Numbered from the stretch's first letter, positions 50,456 through 57,791 are shown. The stretch is DNA of 64,000 nt from JBFXCS01 sp050181915 (GCA_050181915.1 JBFXCS010000002.1:434001-498000); one strand, 5' to 3'. Translations and numbers: made by a program. The notes: generated by a model not told the origin, from the sequence alone.

Positions 50456-51214
50456 GTGATCGACCTGCTCGCCAACCCCCTGCCCGCGACCGGCTCGGGT
50501 TCCCGGGGGGATGCCCGGGCGCTCGCCGCGGCGCGCGACGCCGAGGACGCCGGGGTGACCATGATGGTGTGCGCTCCGCCGCTCGCGGCGATGGCGCCCG
50601 CCGACGTCCACGCCGCGGTGGAGCGCCTGGCGGGCGCTCTCGGGCGGGCCGGGTCCGGGCTGCGCCTCGCCGCCGCGTCGGTGGTGCCGGTGGAGGGGCT
50701 CGCGCGCCTGGGCGACGACGACCTGCGGGCCGCCAGCCTGGACGGCGCCGGCCGGTGGCTGCTGCTGCGGCTGCCCGAGCGCGGGTGGCCTCTGAGCCTG
50801 CCGTCGGCGCTCGCCGATCTGGAGATCCGGGGCTACCGCGCCATCGTCGCGGGGCCGGAGCGCGCCGACGCGGTGCAGCGCTCCCCCGACCGCCTGCGCG
50901 AGGCGGTGGGCCGCGGCGCCCTCGTGCTCATCACCGCGGCGGCGCTGTCGGGCGCGGACGGGCCGGCCCCGCAGCGCACAGCGACGGCGCTCATCCGCGG
51001 CGCATCAGCGCACCTGATCGGATCGGGCGCATCGGCCCCCGGCGCCCCCGGCCTGGCGGACGGCCTGGCGGTGGCCGCCCGGGCGGCCGGCGTCTATCCC
51101 GAGGCCCTGTCGTGGATGGTCGACGCCGGGCCCGAGGCGATCCTGGAGGGCCGCCCGGTCAGGCCGCCGCGCCTGGGCGGCCGCGCCGTGCACCCCCGCG
51201 CCGCGGGGAGCTGA
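50456..51214 (+). CDS. CpsB/CapC-like PHP-fold protein lacking metal ligands
   Basis: 252 residues. The whole layout follows CpsB/YwqE tyrosine phosphatases (N-terminal MIDL, GSR-D-ARALAAARDAEDAGV, RWLLLRLPERG, GYRAIVAGPER, RTATALIRG, EAILEG end), but every metal ligand I can align is changed: HxH is L5-x-N7, VDDGS is TGSGS, TPH is APP42, HPER is GPER, SDAH is GSGA. So it cannot be an ordinary phosphatase; a binding or regulatory role is inferred. No kinase or capsule operon beside it, though galE follows convergently. Confidence 0.72.
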   Translation: MIDLLANPLPATGSGSRGDARALAAARDAEDAGVTMMVCAPPLAAMAPADVHAAVERLAGALGRAGSGLRLAAASVVPVEGLARLGDDDLRAASLDGAGRWLLLRLPERGWPLSLPSALADLEIRGYRAIVAGPERADAVQRSPDRLREAVGRGALVLITAAALSGADGPAPQRTATALIRGASAHLIGSGASAPGAPGLADGLAVAARAAGVYPEALSWMVDAGPEAILEGRPVRPPRLGGRAVHPRAAGS

Positions 51215-51225
51215 TTCAGGCTGAG

Positions 51226-52236
51226 CTACAGCGCCAGGCGGGCCCCGTCGGCGGGCGCCCCGCCGTGCACCGCCAGCTGGTGCTGCCACGCCTCCCAGGC
51301 GCTCTCGACCATCTCGTCCAGGTCGAGGCGGGCCGTCCAGCCGAGATCGGCGGCGATGCGGTCGACCGCTCCGACGATGCGCGCCGGGTCGCCGGCGCGC
51401 CGGGGCCGGATCTCCGGCTCGACGTCCACGCCGGCGACGCGCAGCATCGCCCCGATCACCTCCAGCACCGACGCGCCCTCGCCGCGGCCCACGTTGTACG
51501 CGGGCGCCACGGGCGCGCCCGTGGCCAGGTGGTGGGCCGCCGCGACGTGGGCGTCGGCGAGGTCGACCACGTGGACGTAGTCGCGCACGCACGAGCCGTC
51601 GGGGGTGGGGTAGTCGATCCCGTTGACGCTGGGCGCCTCGCCGCGCGAGAGGGCGCGGAACACCTTGGGGAACAGGTTGTGCGGGCTGTGGTCGGCCAGG
51701 TGCGGAGGCCCCGATCCGACGACGTTGAAGTAGCGCAGCGAGGTCTGGCGCAGCGTGGGCCGCACCACGGCCAGGTCGCGCAGCAGCCACTCGCTGACCA
51801 CCTTGCTCTGGCCGTAGGGGCTCTCGGGCCGCGGCGGGGCGTCCTCGTCCACCACCTCGGCGTCGGGGGTGCCGTACCACGAGGCGCTCGACGACAGCAG
51901 GAAGCGGTCGATGCCGCGCTCGGCGACCGCCTCCAGCAGCACCTGCATGCCGGTGACGTTCTGACGGAAGAAGAGCAGGGGCTGCTCCACCGAGACGCCG
52001 GCGTACTTGAGGCCGGCGAGGTGGACGACGCCGGTGACGCCGTGGTCGTCGATCGCGCGGGCGACGGCGGCGGGGTCGGTGACCGAGCCCTCGACGAAGG
52101 GGACGTCGTCGGGCACGTAGCCGCGGAAGCCGGTGGAGAGGTCGTCCAGCACCACGACGGGCGTGCCCGCGCGTTGGAAGGCGAGCACGATGTGCGAGCC
52201 GATGTAGCCGGCGCCGCCGGTCAGCAGCCAGGTCAC
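51226..52236 (-). CDS. galE: UDP-glucose 4-epimerase
   Basis: 336 residues. WLLTGGAGYIGSHIVLAF, the SSSASWYG catalytic Ser region, YGQSK (YxxxK) and the family LRYFNVVGSGP stretch are intact. Interconverts UDP-glucose and UDP-galactose for envelope sugars. Start ATG 52236; divergent from the small-protein/tmk/holB unit. Confidence 0.92.
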   Translation of the reverse strand: MTWLLTGGAGYIGSHIVLAFQRAGTPVVVLDDLSTGFRGYVPDDVPFVEGSVTDPAAVARAIDDHGVTGVVHLAGLKYAGVSVEQPLLFFRQNVTGMQVLLEAVAERGIDRFLLSSSASWYGTPDAEVVDEDAPPRPESPYGQSKVVSEWLLRDLAVVRPTLRQTSLRYFNVVGSGPPHLADHSPHNLFPKVFRALSRGEAPSVNGIDYPTPDGSCVRDYVHVVDLADAHVAAAHHLATGAPVAPAYNVGRGEGASVLEVIGAMLRVAGVDVEPEIRPRRAGDPARIVGAVDRIAADLGWTARLDLDEMVESAWEAWQHQLAVHGGAPADGARLAL

Positions 52237-52286
52237 GGGCGGCCCGGGGCCGGGAACGGTGCGGTCACGCTGGTACCTTTCGGTCG

Positions 52287-52361
52287 ATGGCTGGCGGTTC
52301 TCCAGCGGCCCGCAGCATGGCCCACCCCACGACAGGCGACAACGCCCGGATAGGCCAGTGA
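52287..52361 (+). CDS. Possible 24-residue leader ORF
   Basis: ATG 52287 to TGA 52361 encodes 24 residues, 7 nt after a -10-like TACCTT (52274-52279), and its stop overlaps the GTG of the next ORF (GTGA, 52358-52361). This could be a leaderless leader peptide coupling translation of the small membrane protein and tmk. Too short to show coding bias. Confidence 0.3.
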   Translation: MAGGSPAARSMAHPTTGDNARIGQ

Positions 52362-52537
52362 GCGCTCCCCGTGAGGATGGCGCCGCGCCGAGCGTCTACG
52401 CGCGGCTGGCGGCCGAGGAGGAGATCCGCTTCGTGCGCCGCACCCCGCCGCGCAGCGCGCGCTGGGTGGGGATGGCGCTGTGCCTCGCCATCGCCGTGGT
52501 GATCCTGATGGCCGCGCTGCGGGTCCACCCCTGGTAA
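52358..52537 (+). CDS. Small single-pass membrane protein
   Basis: 59 residues: a charged N-terminal part (YARLAAEEEIRFVRRTPP) and one C-terminal helix (WVGMALCLAIAVVILMAAL) ending HPW. GTG 52358 overlaps a 24-codon ORF. Overlaps tmk by 7 nt. Function unknown; placement before tmk is all the context offers. Confidence 0.6.
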   Translation: MSAPREDGAAPSVYARLAAEEEIRFVRRTPPRSARWVGMALCLAIAVVILMAALRVHPW

Positions 52538-53145
52538 CTCCCCGCTTCATCGCCCTCGAGGGTATCGACGGCAGCGGAAAGAGCACGCAGGCGCGGTTGC
52601 TCGCCGATGCGCTGGAGGAGCGCGGCATCGCCGTGGAGCGCACCCGCGAGCCGGGCGGCACGGTGCTGGGCGAGCGCGTCCGCGAGCTGGTGCTGTCGGG
52701 GCTGCCCGGCGAGATCGGCCTGGTGGCCGAGGCGCACCTGTTCGCCGCCGCCCGCGCCGAGCTGATGGACCGCGTGGTCGGGCCGTCGCTCACCGCCGGC
52801 CGGTGGGTGGTCACCGATCGCTTCATCGACTCGTCGCTCGCCTACCAGGGAGCGGCCCGCGGCCTCGGCATCGACCTCGTGCTCGGCATCAACCGCAGCG
52901 CGGTGGGCAGCCGCCTTCCGGACCTGTCGCTGGTGATCGACCTGCCGCCCTCGCTGGCGACGACGCGCCGCTGCGCCTCGGCGGACCGCATCGAGGCGGA
53001 GGGCGACGGCTTCCAGGCGCGCGTCGCCGCGGGGTACCGGGAGCTGGCGCGGCGCTTCCCAGACCGGGTGCGGCTGGTGCCCGGTGAGGGCGACGTGCAG
53101 GAGGTGCACGCCCGCGTGCTGGCCGCCGTCGGGATCTTCCCGTGA
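52531..53145 (+). CDS. tmk: Thymidylate kinase
   Basis: 204 residues. P-loop FIALEGIDGSGKSTQARLL, the DRY-like TDRFIDSSLAYQG, and lid region. Phosphorylates dTMP to dTDP. The usual start would be a few residues before FIALEG; only CTG 52531 fits, within the overlap with the small membrane protein (CTGGTAA). GTG 52480 is in frame but would add a 17-residue Arg/Gly/Pro-rich stretch. Overlaps holB by 4 nt (GTGA). Confidence 0.9.
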   Translation: MVTPRFIALEGIDGSGKSTQARLLADALEERGIAVERTREPGGTVLGERVRELVLSGLPGEIGLVAEAHLFAAARAELMDRVVGPSLTAGRWVVTDRFIDSSLAYQGAARGLGIDLVLGINRSAVGSRLPDLSLVIDLPPSLATTRRCASADRIEAEGDGFQARVAAGYRELARRFPDRVRLVPGEGDVQEVHARVLAAVGIFP

Positions 53146-54182
53146 TCGAGGTGGCGGGACAGCCGCTGGCGCAGCGCATCCTGCGCGCGGCGCTGGGCCG
53201 GGAGCGCCCGCCGCAGCAGCTGCTGATGCTGGGCCCGGCGGGGACCGGCAAGCGGCGGGCGGCCCACGACGCGGCCTGGGAGCTGATGGATCCCGGCGGC
53301 GGCCACCGCCGCACCGACGGGGCGCTCGACCTGACCGAGGTGAGGGCCACCGGCCAGCAGATCCTGCTGCGCGATCTGGAGGCCGCCCTCGCCCAGATCG
53401 CCGGGCGGCCGCAGGTGCTGGCGCGGCGGGTGATGATCGTAGAGGACGCCGACCGGCTGACGATGCGCGACGGCGCCCCGCGGTTGCTGAAGACGCTGGA
53501 GGAGCCGCCGCCGCTGTCGCACATCATCCTGGTGACGGACAACCCGGCGGACGTGCTCGACACGATCCGGTCGCGGTGCCTTCCGGTGCCCTTCCGCGAG
53601 GGCAGCTGGCGGTCGCGGGCCGACGCCGAGGGGCCGTTCGCCGCCGCGATGCGGGCGATCGGGGTGGACCTCGGCCTCACCGCGCTGGCGGGCGAGGGGG
53701 ACCCGGGCGGGCAGGCGGCGCGCATCCAGGAGCGCATGGACGCGGCGGCCGACGGCCATCCGTCGCCGGAGCTCGAGCGGCTGAGGGCCGAGGCGGCGGC
53801 CCTGGAGGGCAAGCGCGGCGGTCGCACCGCCGCGAAGCGGGCGGAGGATCAGGAGAAGCGCGAGCGCCGGCGCCTGGTGACGGACGGCTGGACGCTGGTG
53901 CTGGACGCCGCCGCCGCCCTCACCGGCGATGCGCTCGCCGTCGCCGTGGGGGCGGAGCGGGTGGTGCGCCACCCCGAGCACCTCGACGCGCTGCGCGAGG
54001 TGGCGATCCCCGAGCGCCAGGCCGCCCTGGAGCGGATGGTGGAGGAGATCCAGCTCGCCCGCTCAGAGCTCAGGCTGAACCCGAACGTCGAGCTGGCCGC
54101 CGAGGCGCTGCTGGTACGCCTCGCCGCCGCCCGGCGCGGACACGCCGGGCGGCTGGTCGGGCACGGCAGGCTGCCCTTCTAA
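53142..54182 (+). CDS. holB: DNA polymerase III delta-prime subunit
   Basis: 346 residues. Clamp-loader AAA+ fold: LLMLGPAGTGKRRAAHDAA Walker A, VMIVEDADRLT Walker B, LLKTLEEPPPLSHIIL and TIRSRC (SRC motif). No zinc-binding Cys cluster, so more like the delta-prime type than DnaX. Coupled to tmk, a common order. C-terminal part rich in charged helices. Its stop overlaps the convergent gene's stop by 4 nt. Confidence 0.9.
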   Translation: MIEVAGQPLAQRILRAALGRERPPQQLLMLGPAGTGKRRAAHDAAWELMDPGGGHRRTDGALDLTEVRATGQQILLRDLEAALAQIAGRPQVLARRVMIVEDADRLTMRDGAPRLLKTLEEPPPLSHIILVTDNPADVLDTIRSRCLPVPFREGSWRSRADAEGPFAAAMRAIGVDLGLTALAGEGDPGGQAARIQERMDAAADGHPSPELERLRAEAAALEGKRGGRTAAKRAEDQEKRERRRLVTDGWTLVLDAAAALTGDALAVAVGAERVVRHPEHLDALREVAIPERQAALERMVEEIQLARSELRLNPNVELAAEALLVRLAAARRGHAGRLVGHGRLPF

Positions 54183-54868
54183 CGGATGACGTAGGTGGCG
54201 CTGCGCGAGGCCGTGGTGCGGCCGTCGCTCACGGTCGCGCGCACCGTCCAGGTGCCGGGCGTGATCGGGTCGCCCGCCTTCTGCGACTTCGAGCGCAGCA
54301 CGGTGCTGATGCGGAAGGGCTTGGAGGGGTAGAGCGGGCGGCCCCAGCCGATGACCTCCTGGGTCCAGCGGATGAGCCGGCCGTCGCGGTACACCTCGGT
54401 GCGGTGGGTGAGGCGCGACGCGTTGCTGGCGAACACGTAGGCGCCCCGCACGTCGGCGCCGCGCCGCGACAGCCCCCCGCGCACGATCGACAGCTCCCGC
54501 GGCACCGTGATCTTGCGCACCGGGCCGACGACCCAGTTGGCGTCAGTCGTCTCGGCGGGCGGCCGCGCCTTCACCAGCCAGTACCAGGTGCCGGGCGGCA
54601 GCGCCCGGGCCGACCGGAAGGGCGACTTCCCGCCGCCCAGGTACAGCGGGTCGGTGGCGAAGCCGGTCTCGTCCACCTGGGGCGAGGTGCTGAACCACAC
54701 CGACGCGCCCGTCTCGCCGGGGGCGAGGGTGTACTCGAAGTCGGCACCCGCGTTGACGGTGGCGCCGTTCGCCGGCGCCACCGATGTGACCGCGCCGGCC
54801 GTCGCGGGCATCCATGCCACCCCTGCGAGCGCCAACCCCAGCGCCCCACGTCGGATCCCACGATTCAC
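54179..54868 (-). CDS. Secreted beta-sandwich protein, unknown function
   Basis: 229 residues. Signal peptide (GIRRGALGLALAGVAWMPATAGA, cleavage likely after AGA), then two fibronectin/Ig-like repeats by appearance: PPGTWYWLVKARPP and PGTWTVRATVSDGRT look like equivalent strands. No enzymatic motif. Probably cell-surface or extracellular. ATG 54868. Confidence 0.7.
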   Translation of the reverse strand: MNRGIRRGALGLALAGVAWMPATAGAVTSVAPANGATVNAGADFEYTLAPGETGASVWFSTSPQVDETGFATDPLYLGGGKSPFRSARALPPGTWYWLVKARPPAETTDANWVVGPVRKITVPRELSIVRGGLSRRGADVRGAYVFASNASRLTHRTEVYRDGRLIRWTQEVIGWGRPLYPSKPFRISTVLRSKSQKAGDPITPGTWTVRATVSDGRTTASRSATYVIR

Positions 54869-54993
54869 GTCCCGCCTCCCGTCCCGAGCTCTACGGCAGG
54901 CCCCATCTTCGACGCCCGGCGGCGGATCCCGTTGCAGAAGGGATTGCGGATCGCCGGTCAGCGGGGCGCCTGCCTCGATCGGCCACGGGCCGC

Positions 54994-54999
54994 TATCCT
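54994..54999 (+). promoter_or_regulatory. -10-like TATCCT upstream of tRNA-Thr
   Basis: TATCCT 29 nt before the tRNA 5' end is well placed to make its precursor; the -35 is poor (TGCCTC near 54971). Confidence 0.45.
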
Positions 55000-55028
55000 T
55001 CTCGGCCGCGGCTCCACGGGGAGCCCGC

Positions 55029-55101
55029 GCCGACGTAGCTCAGCTGGTAGAGCACTTCACTCGTAATGAAGGGGTCCGGGGTTCGAGTCCCCGCGTCGGC
55101 T
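55029..55101 (+). tRNA. tRNA-Thr (anticodon CGT)
   Basis: 73 nt. Acceptor GCCGACG with CGTCGGC (55094-55100), anticodon loop CTCGTAA in stem CTTCA/TGAAG, anticodon CGT (reads ACG), T arm intact. No encoded CCA. The accessory island begins right after it, a typical integration site. Confidence 0.96.
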
Positions 55102-55792
55102 CTACGATCTCGGGCCGTGAATGGCCAAGCCCCCGCCAATGCCCCCGCCTTTTCCATCGAGAGGCCGTCGGACCCCGCCTCCCGCGGCCCCCATCGACCA
55201 CCGTCATCTGCACGAAGTCGTTCATCGCGAAGTAGGTGCGCGTGGCCCGCACCCGGTGGACCCGTCCGCGGCGCCAGCGCTCCGGCACGTGGCCGGCCAG
55301 CTTCACCGGATCAGCGCTGTAGGCGACCATCGCCAGTGGATCCCGGATCGCCTCCGCCCACGCCCTCCCACCGCCCAGCACGCCCGCCCAGGCGCGATGT
55401 GCCACCTCCTGCGCCTGATCCGCCTGCTCGGCCCGGACGCCCTTCACCAGCAGGTGCAGGTGCGGCGCCCCGTCCAGATGCAGGACCGCGCAGTCCTGCC
55501 AGCCGGTGGCCAGCACCCTGCCGGCGGCCCTGACCCGCTCCAGCGCCCGCCTCACGTCCGCCAACGCCGGCAGGGGCCGCGGCATCGTCAGGGTGAGGGC
55601 GACCGTCGGCGGGTCGCGGCGGGCGTCATCGAGCAGCCGTCGGCGCCAGGCCCGGCCCTTCGCCGGCCCGCAGGCGGGGCAGGTCCAATGCCCGCACCGC
55701 ACCCGCCGCACGACCCGCCCGCTCGGCGAGCGCTCGATCCACGGAGACGGGCACCGGGGCCGTCCCCGTACATCCTCTCCCTTAGCCCCCAC
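55040..55792 (-). CDS. HUH-type replication initiator (Rep-like)
   Basis: 250 residues as read. A zinc-ribbon-like start (CGHWTCPACGPAKGRAWRRRL), the HUH motif PHLHLLVKG (His-x-His) and a candidate catalytic Tyr in MVAYSADPVKLAGH suggest a rolling-circle Rep that nicks its own origin. The last ~20 residues (GLEPRTPSLRVKCSTS region) are simply the antisense of tRNA-Thr, so the original C terminus was probably replaced on integration. GTG 55792. Third gene of a leftward unit with the two upstream genes. Confidence 0.62.
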   Translation of the reverse strand: MGAKGEDVRGRPRCPSPWIERSPSGRVVRRVRCGHWTCPACGPAKGRAWRRRLLDDARRDPPTVALTLTMPRPLPALADVRRALERVRAAGRVLATGWQDCAVLHLDGAPHLHLLVKGVRAEQADQAQEVAHRAWAGVLGGGRAWAEAIRDPLAMVAYSADPVKLAGHVPERWRRGRVHRVRATRTYFAMNDFVQMTVVDGGRGRRGPTASRWKRRGHWRGLGHSRPEIVEPTRGLEPRTPSLRVKCSTS

Positions 55793-55807
55793 GGCCGGGG
55801 CCCCGCT

Positions 55808-56137
55808 CTACGCCCGCGCCCTCTCACGGCGTGGTCGATCCAACCGCACAGAGGCCTCGACCTCGGATCGCAGCAACAGCAGCCGGCCGCCCTGCTTGTG
55901 CGCCGTGAGTGCCCCGGTGTAGATCCGGTCACGGACCTGCGCGGCCGTGAGCCGCAAGTGCTCGCCCGCCTCGCTGGTCGTCATGTAGGGCGACTTCGTC
56001 GGCGCCGTGTCCGGGGTCGTGGTGATCTCGGCCACCTGGCGCTGCACCTCGGCGCGGACGATCTCGGCCACCTGGCGCTGCACCTCGGTGGCGATGAGGT
56101 CCGCGAGGCCGTCCAGGATCGCCTCGGCCGGGGTCAC
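55808..56137 (-). CDS. Excisionase-like helix-turn-helix protein
   Basis: 109 residues. A helical N-terminal part holding a duplicated EVQRQVAEI unit, then a MerR/excisionase-type HTH: YMTTSEAGEHLRLTAAQVRD and RIYTGALTAHKQGGRLLLLRSEVE. Probably a DNA-binding accessory factor for replication or excision. ATGA overlap with the gene upstream and 15 nt before rep. Confidence 0.65.
   Translation of the reverse strand: MTPAEAILDGLADLIATEVQRQVAEIVRAEVQRQVAEITTTPDTAPTKSPYMTTSEAGEHLRLTAAQVRDRIYTGALTAHKQGGRLLLLRSEVEASVRLDRPRRERARA
56024..56088. repeat. Direct repeat, 29 nt, inside the excisionase-like gene
   Basis: A 29-nt sequence (56024-56052) recurs exactly at 56060-56088 with a 7-nt spacer, a 36-nt period in frame, giving the doubled EVQRQVAEI in the protein. 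A recent in-frame duplication. Confidence 0.85.
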
Positions 56138-56925
56138 GGCCGGCCCCCGATCCGACGAGCTGCACCCCGGGCCGCCGAAGCGGCGCGGTAGGCCCTCGCG
56201 GCGTCCGCCGGGCTCCCGGACCGCTCGGCCCGTTCGCCGACCGCGGAGAGCCGCTCCGCCTCGCGCTCGAGCTCGGCGATCGCCCAGGCGCGTGGGCTGC
56301 CAGCCGGTGGGGGCGGAGGGTCGTCGCCATCGCCGGGCGCGCGCGGCCGAGCCGCCCGGCGATGGCCCGGGCGGCCGTGGGGTGTGCGGGCGCGGGCCGG
56401 CCCCCGTCCTACGGCACTGGCCGCGTCGAGGTCGCGCAGTCGTAGCCGCAGGACTACGCGCCAGCGGCAGAAGGCCTCGCGGCGCTGGCGGGCCAGGCGC
56501 TCGACCTCATCGGCGTGACCGTGATGCTGACGGTGGCGCCATCCGTCGGCTGTTGCCTCGGCGGCGAGCTGCCAGGTGCCTTCGTGGTGGTCGACGCGGT
56601 CGAGGACATCATCCACGTCTACACCGAACAGGTGTGCCACGGAGCGCGGCTCCTCGCCGGCCGCGACCCACCTGGCCGCCGCGTCGAGCGCCGCCTCCTC
56701 GGCGAGCCGCGCACCGGCGGCGCGCAGGGCGGCGACCATGGCCGCGTCGTCAACCAGGGTGGTCGGGATCAGGTTCGCCGGCGATGCCGGCGACGGGGCG
56801 CTTGACCCCGGGTCTAGCGCGTTGATCGTGCGCTCATGAACATCTCTCCCGTGAGTGCGTTGCGGCCCGCTCCGTTGCTGACTCCGGGGCGGGCCGCCTT
56901 GATTTTTACGGAGCACTTGTAGCAC
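56134..56925 (-). CDS. Hypothetical protein of the mobile element
   Basis: About 200 solid residues: helical segments MVAALRAAGARLAEEAALDA, SVAHLFGVDVDDVLDRVDHHE, a basic middle with Pro-rich linker, and a C-terminal coiled-coil (AELEREAERLSAVGERAER). I do not recognise it. The start is unsettled: GTG 56925 is possible, but the stretch before ATG 56739 is low complexity, so translation may begin there. ATGA overlap with the excisionase-like gene. Confidence 0.45.
   Translation of the reverse strand: MLQVLRKNQGGPPRSQQRSGPQRTHGRDVHERTINALDPGSSAPSPASPANLIPTTLVDDAAMVAALRAAGARLAEEAALDAAARWVAAGEEPRSVAHLFGVDVDDVLDRVDHHEGTWQLAAEATADGWRHRQHHGHADEVERLARQRREAFCRWRVVLRLRLRDLDAASAVGRGPARARTPHGRPGHRRAARPRAPGDGDDPPPPPAGSPRAWAIAELEREAERLSAVGERAERSGSPADAARAYRAASAARGAARRIGGRP
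56862..56907 (+). terminator. Hairpin with T-rich tail in the mobile element
   Basis: 56862-56873 pairs with 56886-56897 (12 bp, one G-U) around a 12-nt loop, followed on the plus strand by TTGATTTTT. Orientation is odd, since no plus-strand gene precedes it; it may end an antisense RNA or be a replication-origin hairpin. Confidence 0.5.
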
Positions 56926-56957
56926 CCTCTGCGCGGCACAGAATATCGCCAATAGCA

Positions 56958-57037
56958 GGTGATTCACATACGCACACCTAAGGTGACGTATCGGGTGATT
57001 CACCTATTCACATCTAAAGTGACGAGAGGAGATTCAC
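56958..57037. repeat. Tandem 36-bp iteron-like repeats
   Basis: Two copies in register: GGTGATTCAC at 56958 and 56994, and CAC(A)CCTAAGGTGACG-type halves at 56973 and 57009, giving a 36-bp period. A third partial copy (GATTCAC at 57031) follows. The second copy holds the palindrome GGTGATTCACC. AT-rich for this genome. Likely binding sites of a Rep or regulator, perhaps the element's origin. Confidence 0.7.
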
Positions 57038-57039
57038 GG

Positions 57040-57387
57040 GTGAGCACCGACACTGCCGCGCCTGTCGAGATCATCAACGAAGCGGTCAACGTGATCCGCC
57101 GCCCGCCTTCCCACCTCCTGCGCCCGTTCGGCGACGCGGTTCAGGCCGAAGTCCGCCGCCGCGCCGACGATCTTGCGAGGGATCCGGACTGGCTCACCTG
57201 CGCCGAGGCGGCCCGCCGCGCGGGCGTGGGCGGCCGCGCGAGTGGGGGCTCGAACCTCGGACATCCGCCGGGCTCCGCAGATCCGGGACGCCATCGTAGG
57301 CGACCCGCCGCCGGCACCGGTACCTGCGCCGTCCGGTCCGCGCGGGTACGGTCCCCCGCGACTGAAGGCATTCGTTCCTTTTGTTGA
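57040..57387 (+). CDS. Small DNA-binding-like protein, possibly frameshifted
   Basis: 115 residues as read. GTG 57040 is preceded by GAGAGGAG. The first ~62 residues are plausible (RRADDLARDPDWLTCAEAARRAGV ends in an excisionase-like helix), but the remainder is Gly/Arg/Pro-rich and looks out of frame; the +1 frame from about 57226 reads more naturally (ARTSDIRRAPQIRDAIVG). Probably a damaged gene. Repeats just upstream may regulate it. Confidence 0.4.
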   Translation: MSTDTAAPVEIINEAVNVIRRPPSHLLRPFGDAVQAEVRRRADDLARDPDWLTCAEAARRAGVGGRASGGSNLGHPPGSADPGRHRRRPAAGTGTCAVRSARVRSPATEGIRSFC

Positions 57388-57421
57388 ATTGACAAGTGGC
57401 ATGGCATCCGCGTGCTATCCT
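57381..57421 (+). promoter_or_regulatory. Promoter/operator of the CBASS operon
   Basis: An extended -10 TGcTATCCT (57413-57421) and a consensus -35 TTGACA (57389-57394), though the 21-nt gap is long, so the extended -10 may matter more. TTGT-N7-ACAA (57381-57395) overlaps the -35 and is a candidate site for the XRE repressor. GGAGGGG precedes ATG 57447. Confidence 0.55.
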
Positions 57422-57446
57422 GGCAGACACGATGGAGGGGAACCCG

Positions 57447-57791
57447 ATGACCGACGAGCTTCAGCGCCGACAGGAGATCGGCCGCAACATCCGCGCCGCC
57501 CGCGACCGGGAGGGCCTCACCCTCCAGGAGCTCGCCGCGCGCGTCGGCGGCGACGCGTCGCGCCTCAGCCGGATCGAGAGCGGGGGGAGGGGCATCGACA
57601 GCGTCCTGCTGTTCGACATCGCCGACGCCCTCGATGTGTCGGTCGACTCGCTCCTTGTGAGCGGGCGCTTGGCGGCGTTCGCCCGGGGCGAGCGCCAGCC
57701 GGGTGAGGACGACCCCCACGTGCGCTGGGGGATGCGGATGATCGAGGAGATCCAAGCCGCCGAGCGCCTCGTGAGGCGATATGGCCTCTGA
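57447..57791 (+). CDS. XRE-family repressor (CapH-like)
   Basis: 114 residues. HTH at about 8-62 (RQEIGRNIRAARDREGLTLQ, then GGDASRLSRIESGGR). The C-terminal ~45 residues are charged and could be the target of the metallopeptidase. First gene of a six-gene operon, overlapping the peptidase gene by 11 nt. In known CBASS loci an HTH protein of this kind (CapH) represses the operon until a partner peptidase (CapP) cleaves it; here the match is by architecture. Confidence 0.85.
   Translation: MTDELQRRQEIGRNIRAARDREGLTLQELAARVGGDASRLSRIESGGRGIDSVLLFDIADALDVSVDSLLVSGRLAAFARGERQPGEDDPHVRWGMRMIEEIQAAERLVRRYGL

Noticed and set aside
52480..52482. GTG as start of tmk
   Set aside because: Adds a 17-residue Arg/Gly/Pro-rich stretch overlapping the small membrane protein; thymidylate kinases start a few residues before the P-loop strand.
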